A stretch of 64,000 nucleotides of DNA, from NCBI GenBank assembly GCA_902617375.1, contig CACMWI010000002.1, positions 189,566-253,565 on the forward strand, in the 5' to 3' direction. The stretch comes from an uncultured Alphaproteobacteria bacterium (GTDB taxonomy: Bacteria; Pseudomonadota; Alphaproteobacteria; Methylaequorales; Methylaequoraceae). Each line of letters opens with the position of its first letter. Position 1 is the first letter of the stretch. This document shows, piece by piece, positions 51,409 to 60,932 of the stretch. The notes under the pieces are model-generated. The model worked only from the letters and a program-made list of their open reading frames with translations. It searched no databases and was not told where the DNA came from. The translations under genes were made by a program, and so were the position numbers.

Positions 51409-52094
51409 AATAAATTTTGTAATCCTCTAAAGAAAGAAATACCGTCGTTGTCTTCTGAAAAATTTACAGCTCTTTCTGGATGAGGCATTAGACCAAGAAT
51501 ATTTTTATTTTTGTTTATTATTCCCGCAATATTATTCATTGAGCCATTTGGATTTTCAGATTTGTTGATTTTACCATCTCTTGAAGAATATTTAAAAACA
51601 ATTTGGTTGTTATCTTCAAGCCTTTTGAGGTTGTCTTCTGATGTATAAAACCTTCCTTGAGCATGGGCTATAGGAAATTGAACAATATTTTTATGCATAT
51701 TCTTAGTAAATGGGGTATTTTTATTTTCAATTTTTACAAAATTTTCTTTGCAAATGAAAATGCGTTTATAATTATCAATTAGAGCTCCATCTAGTAATTT
51801 ACACTCTGTTAAAATTTGAAATCCATTACAAATACCAATTATAGGAACTCCTTTTTTAGATAATCTAATAACCTCTTTCATCGCAGGGGATTTTGTAGCA
51901 AGTGCTCCTGACCTTAAATAATCTCCAAATGAAAAACCACCAGGGATAAAAATCATTTCTTGATTTTTAATGTTTGGATCATCGTGCCAAACTAACTCCG
52001 TGTTGACATTCATATATTTTTGAACTGCAATATCTAAGTCTCTATCGCAATTTGAACCTGGAAAAACGACAATTGAAACAACTTTTTTTGGCAC
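51405..52094 (-). CDS. purQ: Phosphoribosylformylglycinamidine synthase subunit PurQ
   Basis: Class I glutaminase of 229 residues supplying ammonia to Pur[38 protein letters not shown], the nucleophile elbow [13 protein letters not shown] and the catalytic His-Glu in [10 protein letters not shown] are all present. It follows purS by 3 bp. Confidence 0.96.
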   Translation of the reverse strand: MPKKVVSIVVFPGSNCDRDLDIAVQKYMNVNTELVWHDDPNIKNQEMIFIPGGFSFGDYLRSGALATKSPAMKEVIRLSKKGVPIIGICNGFQILTECKLLDGALIDNYKRIFICKENFVKIENKNTPFTKNMHKNIVQFPIAHAQGRFYTSEDNLKRLEDNNQIVFKYSSRDGKINKSENPNGSMNNIAGIINKNKNILGLMPHPERAVNFSEDNDGISFFRGLQNLL

Positions 52095-52097
52095 AAG

Positions 52098-52331
52098 TTA
52101 TTTCTTTATAATTTTAAAATTTTCAATAATAGGATTTGATAGCAAATCTGAGCTAATTTTTTCCAAATCTCCTAACGTGTTTTTTGATGAAGAAATTTCA
52201 ATATCAAAAAACTTCCCTTTTGAAATATTTTTAATAGTTTTATAACCCATACTATCAATTGTTTTTTTAATTGCCTCTGCTTCGGGATCCAAAATACCTT
52301 CTTTAAAGTTTATATAAACTCTATAGATCAT
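52098..52331 (-). CDS. purS: Phosphoribosylformylglycinamidine synthase subunit PurS
   Basis: 77 residues from ATG 52331 ([20 protein letters not shown]), the standard PurS start; a longer frame would extend inside purC and adds non-conserved residues. Conserved features are the VxIxFKxGxLDPEG-like start with Ala at the usual Gln/Gly position, [16 protein letters not shown] and a C-terminal NPIIENFKI. It bridges PurL and PurQ. It overlaps the purC stop by 11 bp. Confidence 0.93.
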   Translation of the reverse strand: MIYRVYINFKEGILDPEAEAIKKTIDSMGYKTIKNISKGKFFDIEISSSKNTLGDLEKISSDLLSNPIIENFKIIKK

Positions 52332-53079
52332 TTTTAATAACTTTCTTAAATTCATTTTCCGATAAAACTCCTAATCTGTATGCGACTTCTTTATATGCCT
52401 TCCCAACCTCACCTAAATCTTGCCTAAATCTATCCTTGTCCAGTTTTTTGTTAGTTTTTACATCCCATAATCTACAGTTATCTGGACTTATTTCATCAGC
52501 AACTATAATTGAAGCTTCTTCATTATCCCAATATCTCCCGAATTCAAGCTTAAAGTCTACAAGTCTGATATTTAGAGAAAAGAAGTAACCTGTTAAAAAA
52601 TCATTAATTCGTGAACTTAAAGAAATAATTTCCTCAAGTTCGTTTGGTGTAGCCCATTCAAAAACGATTATGTGTTCTTCATTTATAATCGGATCATTTA
52701 ATTTATCATTTTTTAAGTAAAACTCAATTATAGGTCTATTTAATACTTTTCCCTCCTTTATACCCAATCTTTGAACTATTGATCCTGTTGCAATGTTTCT
52801 AACAACTACCTCAATTGGTATTATATCCAATTTCTTGATAAGTTGTTCTCTCATATTCATTCTTTTTATTAAGTGATTTGAAATGTTAACGTCTTTTAAT
52901 CTTGTCATTATCAACTCTGAAATGAAGTTATTTAATACACCTTTTCCTGGAATCTGATCTTTCTTTTTGTTATTGAAAGCAGTTGCATCATCTTTGAAAT
53001 ATTGAATCAATGTATTTGGTTCTGGACCTTGATAAAGTATTTTAGCTTTTCCTTCGTATATTTTTTTTCTATTTTTCAT
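52321..53079 (-). CDS. purC: SAICAR synthetase
   Basis: Phosphoribosylaminoimidazole-succinocarboxamide synthase, 252 residues. [80 protein letters not shown] and [15 protein letters not shown] are the family blocks for ATP, aspartate and CAIR binding. The start overlaps the purB stop by 4 bp. Confidence 0.96.
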   Translation of the reverse strand: MKNRKKIYEGKAKILYQGPEPNTLIQYFKDDATAFNNKKKDQIPGKGVLNNFISELIMTRLKDVNISNHLIKRMNMREQLIKKLDIIPIEVVVRNIATGSIVQRLGIKEGKVLNRPIIEFYLKNDKLNDPIINEEHIIVFEWATPNELEEIISLSSRINDFLTGYFFSLNIRLVDFKLEFGRYWDNEEASIIVADEISPDNCRLWDVKTNKKLDKDRFRQDLGEVGKAYKEVAYRLGVLSENEFKKVIKNDL

Positions 53080-54368
53080 CCAAGAACTTTTTTGTAAATA
53101 GCATTAATATTTTTTAAAAAATATTTTAAATCAAACAATTCATTAATCTCTCTAACATTCAATAAAGATTTAACTTCATTGTTTTTTTCTAATAATTTTT
53201 TAAAACTTTTATTTTCTTTCCATGCTTTTAAAGCTATCTTTTGAACAATTTTATAAGCTGATTCTCTTGAAATATTTTTTTCAATTAGCTTTAGCATAAC
53301 TCTTTGTGAGTTAAAAAGTCCATTAGTTTTTTCAAGGTTGTAGATCATCATTTTTTTATCAACTACTAAATTTTCTACAATATTATTCATTCTACTTAGT
53401 GCAAAATCACATAATATGATTGTATCAGGTCCGAGTGTTCTCTCAACTGACGAGTGAGAGATATCTCTTTCATGCCAGAGTGAAATGTTCTCCATGAAAG
53501 GAATACAACTTGACCTAATGACTCTTGCAATTCCAGTAAGGTTTTCACTTAAAACTGGATTTTTTTTATGGGGCATTGCAGAAGAGCCCTTTTGATCTTT
53601 AGAAAAAAACTCCTCAACTTCCCTTACCTCACTTCTGTGAAGATGTCTAAATTCAATTGCTAAATTTTCAATTGAAGAAGCAATCATTGCTAATGCTGTA
53701 AAAAAGAATGCATGTCTATCTCTAGGAATAATCTGTGTTGAAACATTCTCAGTCTTAAGTTTAAGTTTTTTTGCTACAAAACTTTCAATAGATGGATCAA
53801 TATTAGCATAAGTTCCAACTGCACCTGAAATACTGCAAATGGAAATTTGTTTTTCAGCATCACAAAGTCTTTTATAATGTCTTTCAAATTCACAATATTT
53901 ACCTAACATTTTTAATCCAAAAGTTGTTGGTTCTGCAAAAATGCCGTGGCTTCTTCCTATGCAAGCTGTATTTTTGAAATTTAGAGATTTAACTTTGAGA
54001 TTGTTTAATAACCTTTTTAATTCTCTTTTCAAAACTGAGCATGACTGCTTTAATTGAATTGAAAAAGCCGTATCTATAATATCAGAGGATGTGACGCCCA
54101 TATGAACAAACCTAGAGTCATGCCCAATATTTTCTCCAATGTTTGTTAAAAAAGCTATTACGTCGTGTTTTACATCTTTTTCTATAACATCAATTCTATC
54201 AATATCAAAACGTGCATTCTTTTTTATAGTTTTGAAAGAATCTTTAGGAATATCACCTCTATTGGAAAGTGCTTCACAAATAAGCAATTCAATTTTAAGC
54301 CAAATATTAAATTTATTTTCTGGCTCCCAAATTTTTGAGATTTCTTTTCTTTTATATCTTGGAATCAT
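53076..54368 (-). CDS. purB: Adenylosuccinate lyase
   Basis: Fumarase/aspartase superfamily, 430 residues; acts twice in purine synthesis. [56 protein letters not shown] and the signature [19 protein letters not shown] are present, with catalytic Ser and His. It leads the purB-purC-purS-purQ-purL-bolA-grxD run; its start overlaps the map 3' end by 17 bp. Confidence 0.96.
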   Translation of the reverse strand: MIPRYKRKEISKIWEPENKFNIWLKIELLICEALSNRGDIPKDSFKTIKKNARFDIDRIDVIEKDVKHDVIAFLTNIGENIGHDSRFVHMGVTSSDIIDTAFSIQLKQSCSVLKRELKRLLNNLKVKSLNFKNTACIGRSHGIFAEPTTFGLKMLGKYCEFERHYKRLCDAEKQISICSISGAVGTYANIDPSIESFVAKKLKLKTENVSTQIIPRDRHAFFFTALAMIASSIENLAIEFRHLHRSEVREVEEFFSKDQKGSSAMPHKKNPVLSENLTGIARVIRSSCIPFMENISLWHERDISHSSVERTLGPDTIILCDFALSRMNNIVENLVVDKKMMIYNLEKTNGLFNSQRVMLKLIEKNISRESAYKIVQKIALKAWKENKSFKKLLEKNNEVKSLLNVREINELFDLKYFLKNINAIYKKVLG

Positions 54369-55155
54369 TTTTTATATATGGAGGAAATTTGAAGTTTTTC
54401 TTTGAAAGGGTAAATATCTCATATCCTGTTTTTGTTACTCCTACTGTATGTTCGAATTGTGCAGATAATGATTTATCAGATGTAACTGCAGTCCAACCAT
54501 CTGAAAGAACTTTTACTTTATAATCTCCAATATTAATCATTGGCTCTACAGTAAAAAACATTCCTTCTTGCAACAATTCTCCTTCTCCGGGTTTTCCAAA
54601 ATGTAGAACACTGGGATGATCATGAAAAACTTTACCTAAACCATGACCACAAAAATCTCTAACTATTGAATAGTTTTTTTTTTCAGCATATACCTGAATT
54701 GCATTTCCAATATCTCCAAATGTGTTTCCAGGTTTAATTTTTTCAATACCTTTCATCATTGCTTCATAAGTAGTTTCAACAAGTTTAACAGCTTTCAGTT
54801 TAACTTTACCTACATAATACATTCTACTTGTATCTCCATGCCACCCATTCAAAACTGGTGTGACATCTATATTTATAATATCGCCATCTTGCAAAACTTT
54901 ATCCCCTGGTATCCCGTGACATACTACGTGATTAACAGACGTACAAACAGACTTAGGAAACCCTTTGTAATTCAATGGAGCAGGTTTTGCCCCTCTACTC
55001 ACTTGATACTCGTGACAAATATCGTTAAGTTTAGAAGTAGAAATACCAGGTTCAATGAAATCAGTAATGTAGTCAAGGCATTCAGCTGCAAGTTGTCCAG
55101 CTTTTCGCATAAACTCGAATTCATCTTTGGTATGTAATTTAATATTGTTATTCAT
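54352..55155 (-). CDS. map: Methionine aminopeptidase, type I
   Basis: Removes N-terminal Met from nascent proteins. The 267 residues show MRKAGQLAAECLDYITDFIE, the metal ligands in GDIINIDVTPVLNGWHGDTS, VRDFCGHGLGKVFHDHPSVL and EGMFFTVEPMI and QFEHTVGVTKTGYE. No N-terminal SH3-type extension. Divergent from the CinA-like gene with a 48 bp gap. It is the first gene of the minus-strand purine run and probably sets its transcription. Confidence 0.96.
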   Translation of the reverse strand: MNNNIKLHTKDEFEFMRKAGQLAAECLDYITDFIEPGISTSKLNDICHEYQVSRGAKPAPLNYKGFPKSVCTSVNHVVCHGIPGDKVLQDGDIINIDVTPVLNGWHGDTSRMYYVGKVKLKAVKLVETTYEAMMKGIEKIKPGNTFGDIGNAIQVYAEKKNYSIVRDFCGHGLGKVFHDHPSVLHFGKPGEGELLQEGMFFTVEPMINIGDYKVKVLSDGWTAVTSDKSLSAQFEHTVGVTKTGYEIFTLSKKNFKFPPYIKNDSKI

Positions 55156-55203
55156 TAAAAGATCAATTTATAATAAAAATTTAAAAACTTACAGAAATAT
55201 TTT

Positions 55204-55950
55204 ATGAAAAAAAAAAGAAAAACTTCAGGTATAATAATAATAGGTAATGAGATTTTATCTGGCAAAACTCTCGAAAAAAATTCAAATTTTATGTGTAAAG
55301 AATTATTTCGTATCGGGGTATCGTGTGAGGAAATAGTGATTATAAAAGATGATAAATCAAGAATAATAGAAAAATTAAATAATTTTAGAAAAAAGTATAG
55401 TTTTGTGTTCACATCAGGTGGAATTGGTCCAACACATGATGATATTACTTCAGACTCAGTGGCTTGTGCTCTTGGAAAAAAATTGATTTTAAATACTGAA
55501 GCTAAAAGACGTCTTGAAAAACATTATGCCGATGATGTATTGACAAAGGCAAGATTAAAAATGGCTTATATGCCAGAAAATTCAACTTTAATAGATAATC
55601 CGGTTAGTGTTGCTCCAGGATTTTCGATACAAAATATTTTTGTATTTCCAGGAGTACCAAAGATTATGCAAGTAATGTTTAAAGAAAAAGTTAAATCATT
55701 TGACGAAGGGCTAAGATATTATAAAAAAACAATCTCAACAACTTTATCAGAAGGGATTATTGGCGAATATATTGAAAAAATACAAAACAAATTTAATACA
55801 TTAGAAATTGGAAGTTACCCCTATTTTAAAAAAAATTCATTTGGTGTTTCTCTTGTTATCATAGGAGAGAAAGATTTAGAAGTATCAAAAGCTAGCGACG
55901 AAATTTACAATTATATAGAATCTATAAATGGTAATCCTGAGATTTTTTAG
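55204..55950 (+). CDS. Molybdopterin-binding domain protein, CinA N-terminal-like
   Basis: 248 residues of the MoaB/MogA-fold domain found at the N-terminus of CinA: IIIIGNEILSGKTLEKNSNF, VFTSGGIGPTHDDITSDSVA, MAYMPENSTLIDNPVSVAPG and FVFPGVPKIMQVMF. The amidase domain of full CinA is absent, as in many alphaproteobacteria. Its role may be in NMN/ADP-ribose cleanup as for CinA or unknown. The stop overlaps the opposing PopZ-like gene by 4 bp. Confidence 0.88.
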   Translation: MKKKRKTSGIIIIGNEILSGKTLEKNSNFMCKELFRIGVSCEEIVIIKDDKSRIIEKLNNFRKKYSFVFTSGGIGPTHDDITSDSVACALGKKLILNTEAKRRLEKHYADDVLTKARLKMAYMPENSTLIDNPVSVAPGFSIQNIFVFPGVPKIMQVMFKEKVKSFDEGLRYYKKTISTTLSEGIIGEYIEKIQNKFNTLEIGSYPYFKKNSFGVSLVIIGEKDLEVSKASDEIYNYIESINGNPEIF

Positions 55951-56369
55951 TTTTGTCTATTTTTGATGTAATTTGAAATTTCTAATTCAATTAATTTATT
56001 TAAATTTCGTTTTAACCAAGAATCTAAGAGTAAACGAAATTCAACTTCTATCGTTTCATTGTTTGGATTAGACAAATTATTTGAAAAACTTTTCAAATTA
56101 GATTTTTTAATTGTTTTTTTAAAATTAATGTTTTGCCAGCTATGAAAATTTTTTAATTGCTTTTCTTCGGATGAATTAATTTGTAACTGAGAATTAGTAT
56201 TTGAATTTTTATCTACTTTTATAGTATCTTCTGTTTCAACTTTTTCTATTTCTGAATAGATGTTTTTTGGTAAATCTTTGTTTATAACAAATTCATATTC
56301 ATTTTTTGCTTCATTAATTAAACTGACTATCGAGCTTAGCAGTTCATTTATTGATTTATTTTTACTCAT
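55947..56369 (-). CDS. popZ: PopZ-like polar organizing protein (DUF2497), 140 residues
   Basis: The layout fits PopZ: an N-terminal helix (SINELLSSIVSLINEAK, compare the 'EILASIRRII' helix of PopZ), a low-complexity acidic/Asn-rich middle of about 75 residues, and a C-terminal helix-turn-helix block LLLDSWLKRNLNKLIELEIS (compare the 'LxxWLDxNLPxxVExxVxxEI' motif). PopZ forms polar condensates that tether ParB and cell-cycle proteins in alphaproteobacteria. It is on the opposite strand to a second, shorter PopZ-like gene 560 bp away. Sequence similarity is limited to the two helices, so this is a pattern-based call. Confidence 0.75.
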   Translation of the reverse strand: MSKNKSINELLSSIVSLINEAKNEYEFVINKDLPKNIYSEIEKVETEDTIKVDKNSNTNSQLQINSSEEKQLKNFHSWQNINFKKTIKKSNLKSFSNNLSNPNNETIEVEFRLLLDSWLKRNLNKLIELEISNYIKNRQN

Positions 56370-56489
56370 ATCTTCTAACCTTATACTCTAGAATGTTAAA
56401 ATTTTAAGTCAAAAAATAAAAACATTTGATAAGTAAAAAAAACGGGTAACTGTTATATTTAACAAATATGTTGATATACTGTAAGTATA

Positions 56490-56939
56490 ATGTCTGTCAT
56501 ACCAAATGAAATAATACCATACGCCTTTGTCTTTATTTTATTGATTTTTCTTTTAGCATTAAAGAAGACAAAAAGTTCTGCTAAGTTATTTGATGCTGAA
56601 AAAAAATTAGAAGTATTTGATGACGATAAGAAAATAATACTTGAAGCAGCTGAGCAAAAACTTTTAGCACTCAAAGATTTATACCTTCAGGAATTAATAG
56701 ATGTTAAAGTTTATGTAAAAAAAACAGAATTGGTAGCTTCAAATCTAAGCAATGAAATGGGTGAAAATATGATGGAAATAAATGAACTTCAAAAAAAAAT
56801 CGTATACAATGATTTAAAAAAAGAAATAAAAAAGAAAATTGATTTTCAAAATACTACGGAATCAAAAACTAATATTGACAGATTAATATTAGCAGTAGAT
56901 AAAAAAATTAAAACTGGAGAAATGCATGAGGAAAAGTAA
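56490..56939 (+). CDS. Membrane-anchored coiled-coil protein between PopZ-like genes
   Basis: 149 residues: one N-terminal membrane helix (IIPYAFVFILLIFLLALKK), then a long charged region likely to be coiled coil (LFDAEKKLEVFDDDKKII; AEQKLLALKDLYLQELIDVK; ELQKKIVYNDLKKEIKKK). This topology is like scaffolding or ATP-synthase-b-type anchors. I do not recognise a family. Its end overlaps the start of the mini-PopZ gene by 14 bp, so the two are co-translated; it could be a membrane partner for it. Confidence 0.68.
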   Translation: MSVIPNEIIPYAFVFILLIFLLALKKTKSSAKLFDAEKKLEVFDDDKKIILEAAEQKLLALKDLYLQELIDVKVYVKKTELVASNLSNEMGENMMEINELQKKIVYNDLKKEIKKKIDFQNTTESKTNIDRLILAVDKKIKTGEMHEEK

Positions 56940-57126
56940 CTCTGAAATTTTAAATAAGGTCAAGAACGTTGTTAATGAAAAAAAAAAACCAAATCCTTCT
57001 AACAATAATGTATTAAATAACAAAACAAACGAAACAAGTAAGTTTTTAGCACAATGGGTCGAGGCTAATGCGGAAAAAATAACAAAAGAAATAATTAAAG
57101 AGGAGGTAAAAAAAATTTTTAAGTAA
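56926..57126 (+). CDS. Minimal PopZ-like protein, 66 residues
   Basis: The product has just the two conserved ends of PopZ with almost no linker: N-terminal helix SEILNKVKNVVNEKKK (compare EILASIRRIISED of PopZ) and C-terminal KFLAQWVEANAEKITKEIIK ending EEVKKIFK (compare WLDANLPxLVERLVREEI). Between them are only about 20 residues rich in Asn, Pro and Lys instead of the long acidic linker. It is thus closer to canonical PopZ in its C-terminal motif than the longer gene at 55947. It is coupled to the membrane coiled-coil gene. Confidence 0.68.
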   Translation: MRKSNSEILNKVKNVVNEKKKPNPSNNNVLNNKTNETSKFLAQWVEANAEKITKEIIKEEVKKIFK

Positions 57127-57611
57127 TTTTTTTAAATATAAAAAATCTTATATTATTAAATGTCTCTTTCAGAAATTAATTTGTTCTTAAGAAAATAGAA
57201 AAATTATATCTATCGTATTTATTATTTTCTAAGGAATAGGGGAACTAAATACAGCAATTATTAATATTTGTTAAATCATTTTAATATGTTCAACTGAATC
57301 GAAAGAAAAACCTATTTTTTTAATTACAAAACCCTAAATGACAAATATTATCTATTTACTCATTGAATACAGAAATATTTGAGCAGCAGCATCAAATTAT
57401 AAAATCACAATAAATTAAAGTATTTTCAATAGTCGTTTATTTTAAAATGAAAGTGTATATGTTTCTTGTTTAATTCAAAATTCATTATGATATAAAGTAT
57501 TAAATATTAATATAATGACTAGGAATAAAGAGTAAAATGAGCCTTCGTAACATACTTGTAGAAATTTTTATAAAGTTAAATTTTATTTTTTATAACCTCT
57601 TTTTGATACTT
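57127..57611. other. 485 bp AT-rich gap before tRNA-Leu
   Basis: I find no convincing gene on either strand. A 12-codon frame (57161, MSLSEINLFL) and a 19-codon minus-strand frame near 57490 are too short to support. A longer frame from 57538 only exists because it runs through the tRNA. The end of the gap (57580-57600) should hold the tRNA promoter; TATAAC near 57588 is a candidate -10 box without a clear -35. Confidence 0.5.
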
Positions 57612-57700
57612 GCGAGCGTGCTGAAATTGGTAAACAGACAGGACTTAAAATCCTGCGGGTGGCAACACCCTTGTGGGTTCAAGTCCCACCGCTCGCACCA
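57612..57700 (+). tRNA. tRNA-Leu (TAA)
   Basis: Class II tRNA of 89 nt with encoded CCA. Acceptor GCGAGCG/CGCTCGC, anticodon stem CAGGA/TCCTG with loop CTTAAAA (anticodon TAA), a long variable arm GGGTGGCAACACCC and T-arm GTGGG-TTCAAGT-CCCAC. The T-loop is canonical. It is followed 9 bp later by the DsbA-like gene. Confidence 0.96.
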
Positions 57701-57709
57701 ATAAGAAAG

Positions 57710-58420
57710 ATGAAATTACATAATTACACACTTATTGCATCTTCCATTTCAATTTTATTGAGCGGTTTTAACGTAAGTGGAGATGATTTAGAAGGAAAAA
57801 TTAAGGATTTTATTTTGAAAAATCCAGAAGTAATAATCGAATCTCTTCAAAAGTTTGAAGTAAAAAAAGAAAATGAACAAAAACTAGAGAATAAAAATAA
57901 GATTAATACATTAAGTAAGCAGATTTACAATTCTGAAAGTCTTTATGAGGGAAATAAACTGTCTAATAAGATAATTGTAGAGTTTTTTGACTATAATTGC
58001 TCATATTGTAGAAGAGCTCACCGAGACTTAAAAAAAATAATTAGCGAGGATAAAAATATAAAAGTCATTTATAAAAATTATCCCATACTTTCAGAAAATT
58101 CTATTAAGCTAGCTAAATATGCATTAATAATTTCAGAAATTGATAAAAAAAAATTTGTAAAATTTCACAATTTGATTTTGACAAACAAAGGCAAGATTAA
58201 TGATGATATTTTGATTTCAATATTAAAGGAATTAAATATTGATAAAAATTACTTAGAGAACAAAATTAATGATGAAGAAATTAATCAAAAGCTTAAAAAT
58301 GATATTGATTTAGCAAGAAATCTTGGTTTAAGAGGAACACCTGCATTCATAATTTCAGATGAGATCTTTTTTGGATACATAGATAGAGATGATATGGTTT
58401 CAATACTAAATCAGCAATAA
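57710..58420 (+). CDS. DsbA-family thiol:disulfide interchange protein
   Basis: I take ATG 57710 (MKLHNYTLIASSISILLSG) as start; codons upstream are in tRNA-Leu. The 236 residues have an N-terminal signal, then a helical region ending in a thioredoxin-fold domain with VEFFDYNCSYCRRAHRDLKK (CxxC as CSYC) and the cis-Pro loop GLRGTPAFIIS. This is the Com1/DsbG-like periplasmic group with an N-terminal helix rather than classical DsbA. It oxidises or isomerises secreted Cys proteins, such as the many two-Cys proteins at 28-36 kb (inference). Confidence 0.88.
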   Translation: MKLHNYTLIASSISILLSGFNVSGDDLEGKIKDFILKNPEVIIESLQKFEVKKENEQKLENKNKINTLSKQIYNSESLYEGNKLSNKIIVEFFDYNCSYCRRAHRDLKKIISEDKNIKVIYKNYPILSENSIKLAKYALIISEIDKKKFVKFHNLILTNKGKINDDILISILKELNIDKNYLENKINDEEINQKLKNDIDLARNLGLRGTPAFIISDEIFFGYIDRDDMVSILNQQ

Positions 58421-58857
58421 AGATTCTGTTTAGCTTCACTTTTAAATTTCGCCGCGAATCCATTACTGTAAAGAATTTTTTTACCAAATTGACTTAGAAA
58501 GACATTATGGTTAACCAGCGCATCCATCTCTCTCAAATGTTTTTTTGTTCTGTCTTCATAGTTTACAAATATTTCTTGATCTTCTTGTAATATGTGAATC
58601 AGCTCGTGAAGTAAAATTCCTCTGTGACAAATATCATCCATTGGGGAAAGTGTATCAGCTAAAAAAATTGTATATTTTGGATTATCAGGTGTTAATGCTA
58701 ATATTTCACATTCCCTCCCACACGCCATTTCTGCTAATGCTTTTTGTTCAATAAACTGAATTTTTGGGAATATTTTTGGTTCTTTGTAATCAGTATGGGT
58801 TGTGATCCATAAAAGTAATGCTAGTATTAGCTCATTAAATGTTTCAAATTTTTCCAT
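58411..58857 (-). CDS. Small HExxH putative zinc peptidase (DUF6647-like)
   Basis: 148 residues. The catalytic-type motif is GILLHELIHILQ (HExxH), followed about 20 residues later by a Glu-containing EMDALVNHNVFLSQFG that could supply the third ligand. CGRECEILALTPDN precedes it. There is no signal peptide that I can see, but the N-terminus has a hydrophobic helix LILALLLWITTHT. Similar small HELxHxLQ proteins are annotated as DUF6647. It overlaps the dsbA-like 3' end by 10 bp, convergent. Confidence 0.72.
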   Translation of the reverse strand: MEKFETFNELILALLLWITTHTDYKEPKIFPKIQFIEQKALAEMACGRECEILALTPDNPKYTIFLADTLSPMDDICHRGILLHELIHILQEDQEIFVNYEDRTKKHLREMDALVNHNVFLSQFGKKILYSNGFAAKFKSEAKQNLYC

Positions 58858-58869
58858 TATATTATACTC

Positions 58870-59811
58870 ATGATTAAAAAATTATTTATTCATCGTTCTC
58901 TTCCTGAAATGTATAACATAGATGTTGGAGATGACAATAAAATTTATACTGAAGCCAGTGGAAAAAAAGACGGTATTCCAGTTATTTTTGTTCATGGTGG
59001 ACCCGGGGGACAATGTCGTAGTGAACATCACTCCCTTTTTAACCCTCAGATATTTCGATCAATTATTTTTGACCAAAGAGGATGCGGTAAGAGCATCCCT
59101 TACAGATCTTTAGAAGGAAATAATACTGAAAATTTAGTTGAAGATATTGAAAAAATAAGAGATTTTTTCAAAATAAAAAAATTCCTAATTGTTGGTGGAT
59201 CATGGGGTGCTACTTTAGCAATAAAATATGCCCTAAAGTTTCCCAAAAATTTAATTGGTGTTCTTTTAAGGTCAGTTTTTCTTGGAACAATTAATGAGAT
59301 AAATTGGGCATTCATTGATGGTCCTAAAAATTTTGCTCCAAACTTGTATAAAACATTTGAAAAGTATTCGAACGGTAAAGAAATAATTGACTCATATTAC
59401 AAAAAAATTTTAAAAGAAAATTCTAAGGTCCATTCATGGATTTGGCATGACTATGAAAGAATTTTATCTCAATTAAATCCTAAAAATTATTTCTTTGAAA
59501 CTGAAGAAGAATTAATCAAGAGAGAAGGTCTTCCAAATTCGCCGTTCATGGAATTACATTATATAAAAAATAATTTTTTTATGGAAGATAATGAAATTGT
59601 TAAAAAAATTTCGAAAATAAAAAATTTACCTTCGTTTATCGTTCAAGGAAGATATGATCTTATATGTCCGCCAGTAAATGCTTATAAACTTCATGAAAAT
59701 TGGAAATCTTCTGAAATAAAGTTTGTAAATACTGCAGGACACTCTTCCTCGGATGAAGGCATTATTGATAATTTGTTAATAGGTTTAAAAAAATTAACTG
59801 AGCATCTTTAA
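58870..59811 (+). CDS. pip: Proline iminopeptidase (alpha/beta hydrolase, S33)
   Basis: Removes N-terminal proline from peptides. The 313 residues show FVHGGPGGQCRSEHH, IIFDQRGCGKSIPY, the nucleophile elbow VGGSWGATLAIKYA (GGSWG with Ser), a helical cap, the acid in FIVQGRYDLICP and the catalytic His in TAGHSSSDEG. All triad members are present. Typical length. It is divergent from the HExxH gene by 12 bp and overlaps queG by 18 bp tail to tail. Confidence 0.93.
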   Translation: MIKKLFIHRSLPEMYNIDVGDDNKIYTEASGKKDGIPVIFVHGGPGGQCRSEHHSLFNPQIFRSIIFDQRGCGKSIPYRSLEGNNTENLVEDIEKIRDFFKIKKFLIVGGSWGATLAIKYALKFPKNLIGVLLRSVFLGTINEINWAFIDGPKNFAPNLYKTFEKYSNGKEIIDSYYKKILKENSKVHSWIWHDYERILSQLNPKNYFFETEEELIKREGLPNSPFMELHYIKNNFFMEDNEIVKKISKIKNLPSFIVQGRYDLICPPVNAYKLHENWKSSEIKFVNTAGHSSSDEGIIDNLLIGLKKLTEHL

Positions 59812-60900
59812 TTCGTATAGAACATAATTATTTTTTTCCTTTTTTATCAATTCACTTTTCAGTTTTGCTTTGCTTTTTTCCTCCATTAGCTGAAACAACG
59901 ACCAAACACAAGCACCCCTTACCAAACTACTTTCATTATTAATATGATTGAGAATGTATTTTATTAATTTTTTATTTTTGCTATTTCCAGAAGCAATAAT
60001 TATGTTTCGTAGAAACCTGTTCCAACCTATTCTTTTTATAGAAGAATTATGAAAGTACGTTTTGAAGTGTTCTTCACTAAATTTTAAGAAAAATAATAAA
60101 TCATTTTTGTCATTCGATATAAGTTTTTTCTCATCTGTTTCAGTCGAAAACTTATTCCAGGGACAAATAGATAAACAATCGTCGCAACCATATATTTTGT
60201 TTCCAATCAACTTTCGTAAACTTATTGGAATTGGACCTTTATTTTCAATCGTTAAATATGAAATACATCTTTTAGAGTCAATTTTATAATTGCTTAAAAT
60301 TGCGTTTGTAGGACATATTTCTAAACATTTCACACATGATCCACATCCATTAATCATATTTTTTGTTTCTTTTATTTTTATAGGGAGAAATATTTCTGCT
60401 AGAAATAACCAAGATCCAAAACTTTTTGAAACAATGTTAGTATGTTTACCTTGCCAACCTAAACCAGCCTTTTCAGCAAAATATTTTTCCATTATGGGTG
60501 AAGTGTCGACGAAGATTTTTGTTTCAAGATTATATTTATCTTTAAACCAATCTTGTAAATTTTGTAATTTATTTTTAATTACGGAATGATAGTCTTCATC
60601 TTGAGCATAAATACTAATATTTCCATGATTTTTATCTTTATTTAAAAACAATGGATTCTCTTTAGGACCATAATTTTGTCCCAAAACAATAATTGTTTCT
60701 ACTTTATCCCAAATTTTCTTTGGATTTGTTTTTTTTTCAAAATGCCTTTCTAACCATTTCATGTCTCCATGATAATTTTTATTTAGAAAATTTTTATATC
60801 TTTGCTTTGTCTTTTCATCAACATATGGTTCTGAATAACCAATGGAATCAAAACCGAGTTTAATAATTTCTTTTTGTATATTTTTTTTTAAATTCTTCAT
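59794..60900 (-). CDS. queG: Epoxyqueuosine reductase
   Basis: Cobalamin- and Fe-S-dependent last step of queuosine synthesis in tRNA, converting epoxyqueuosine to queuosine. The 368 residues include LDIGxSEP-like FDSIGYSEPYVDEK, FVDTSPIMEKYFAEKAGLGW, and two 4Fe-4S motifs: GCGSCVKCLEICPTNAI and GCDDCLSICPWNKF. A C-terminal HEAT-like stretch follows. It is adjacent to queC-queE-queD on the other strand, which supports a queuosine locus. Confidence 0.94.
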   Translation of the reverse strand: MKNLKKNIQKEIIKLGFDSIGYSEPYVDEKTKQRYKNFLNKNYHGDMKWLERHFEKKTNPKKIWDKVETIIVLGQNYGPKENPLFLNKDKNHGNISIYAQDEDYHSVIKNKLQNLQDWFKDKYNLETKIFVDTSPIMEKYFAEKAGLGWQGKHTNIVSKSFGSWLFLAEIFLPIKIKETKNMINGCGSCVKCLEICPTNAILSNYKIDSKRCISYLTIENKGPIPISLRKLIGNKIYGCDDCLSICPWNKFSTETDEKKLISNDKNDLLFFLKFSEEHFKTYFHNSSIKRIGWNRFLRNIIIASGNSKNKKLIKYILNHINNESSLVRGACVWSLFQLMEEKSKAKLKSELIKKEKNNYVLYELKMLS

Positions 60901-60932
60901 TTTTTTATTTTGTTAAATATTATAATTATTAA

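Noticed and set aside
57538..57710. Long frame running through tRNA-Leu into the DsbA-like gene
   Set aside because: It depends on translating the tRNA; the DsbA-like signal peptide starts cleanly at ATG 57710.
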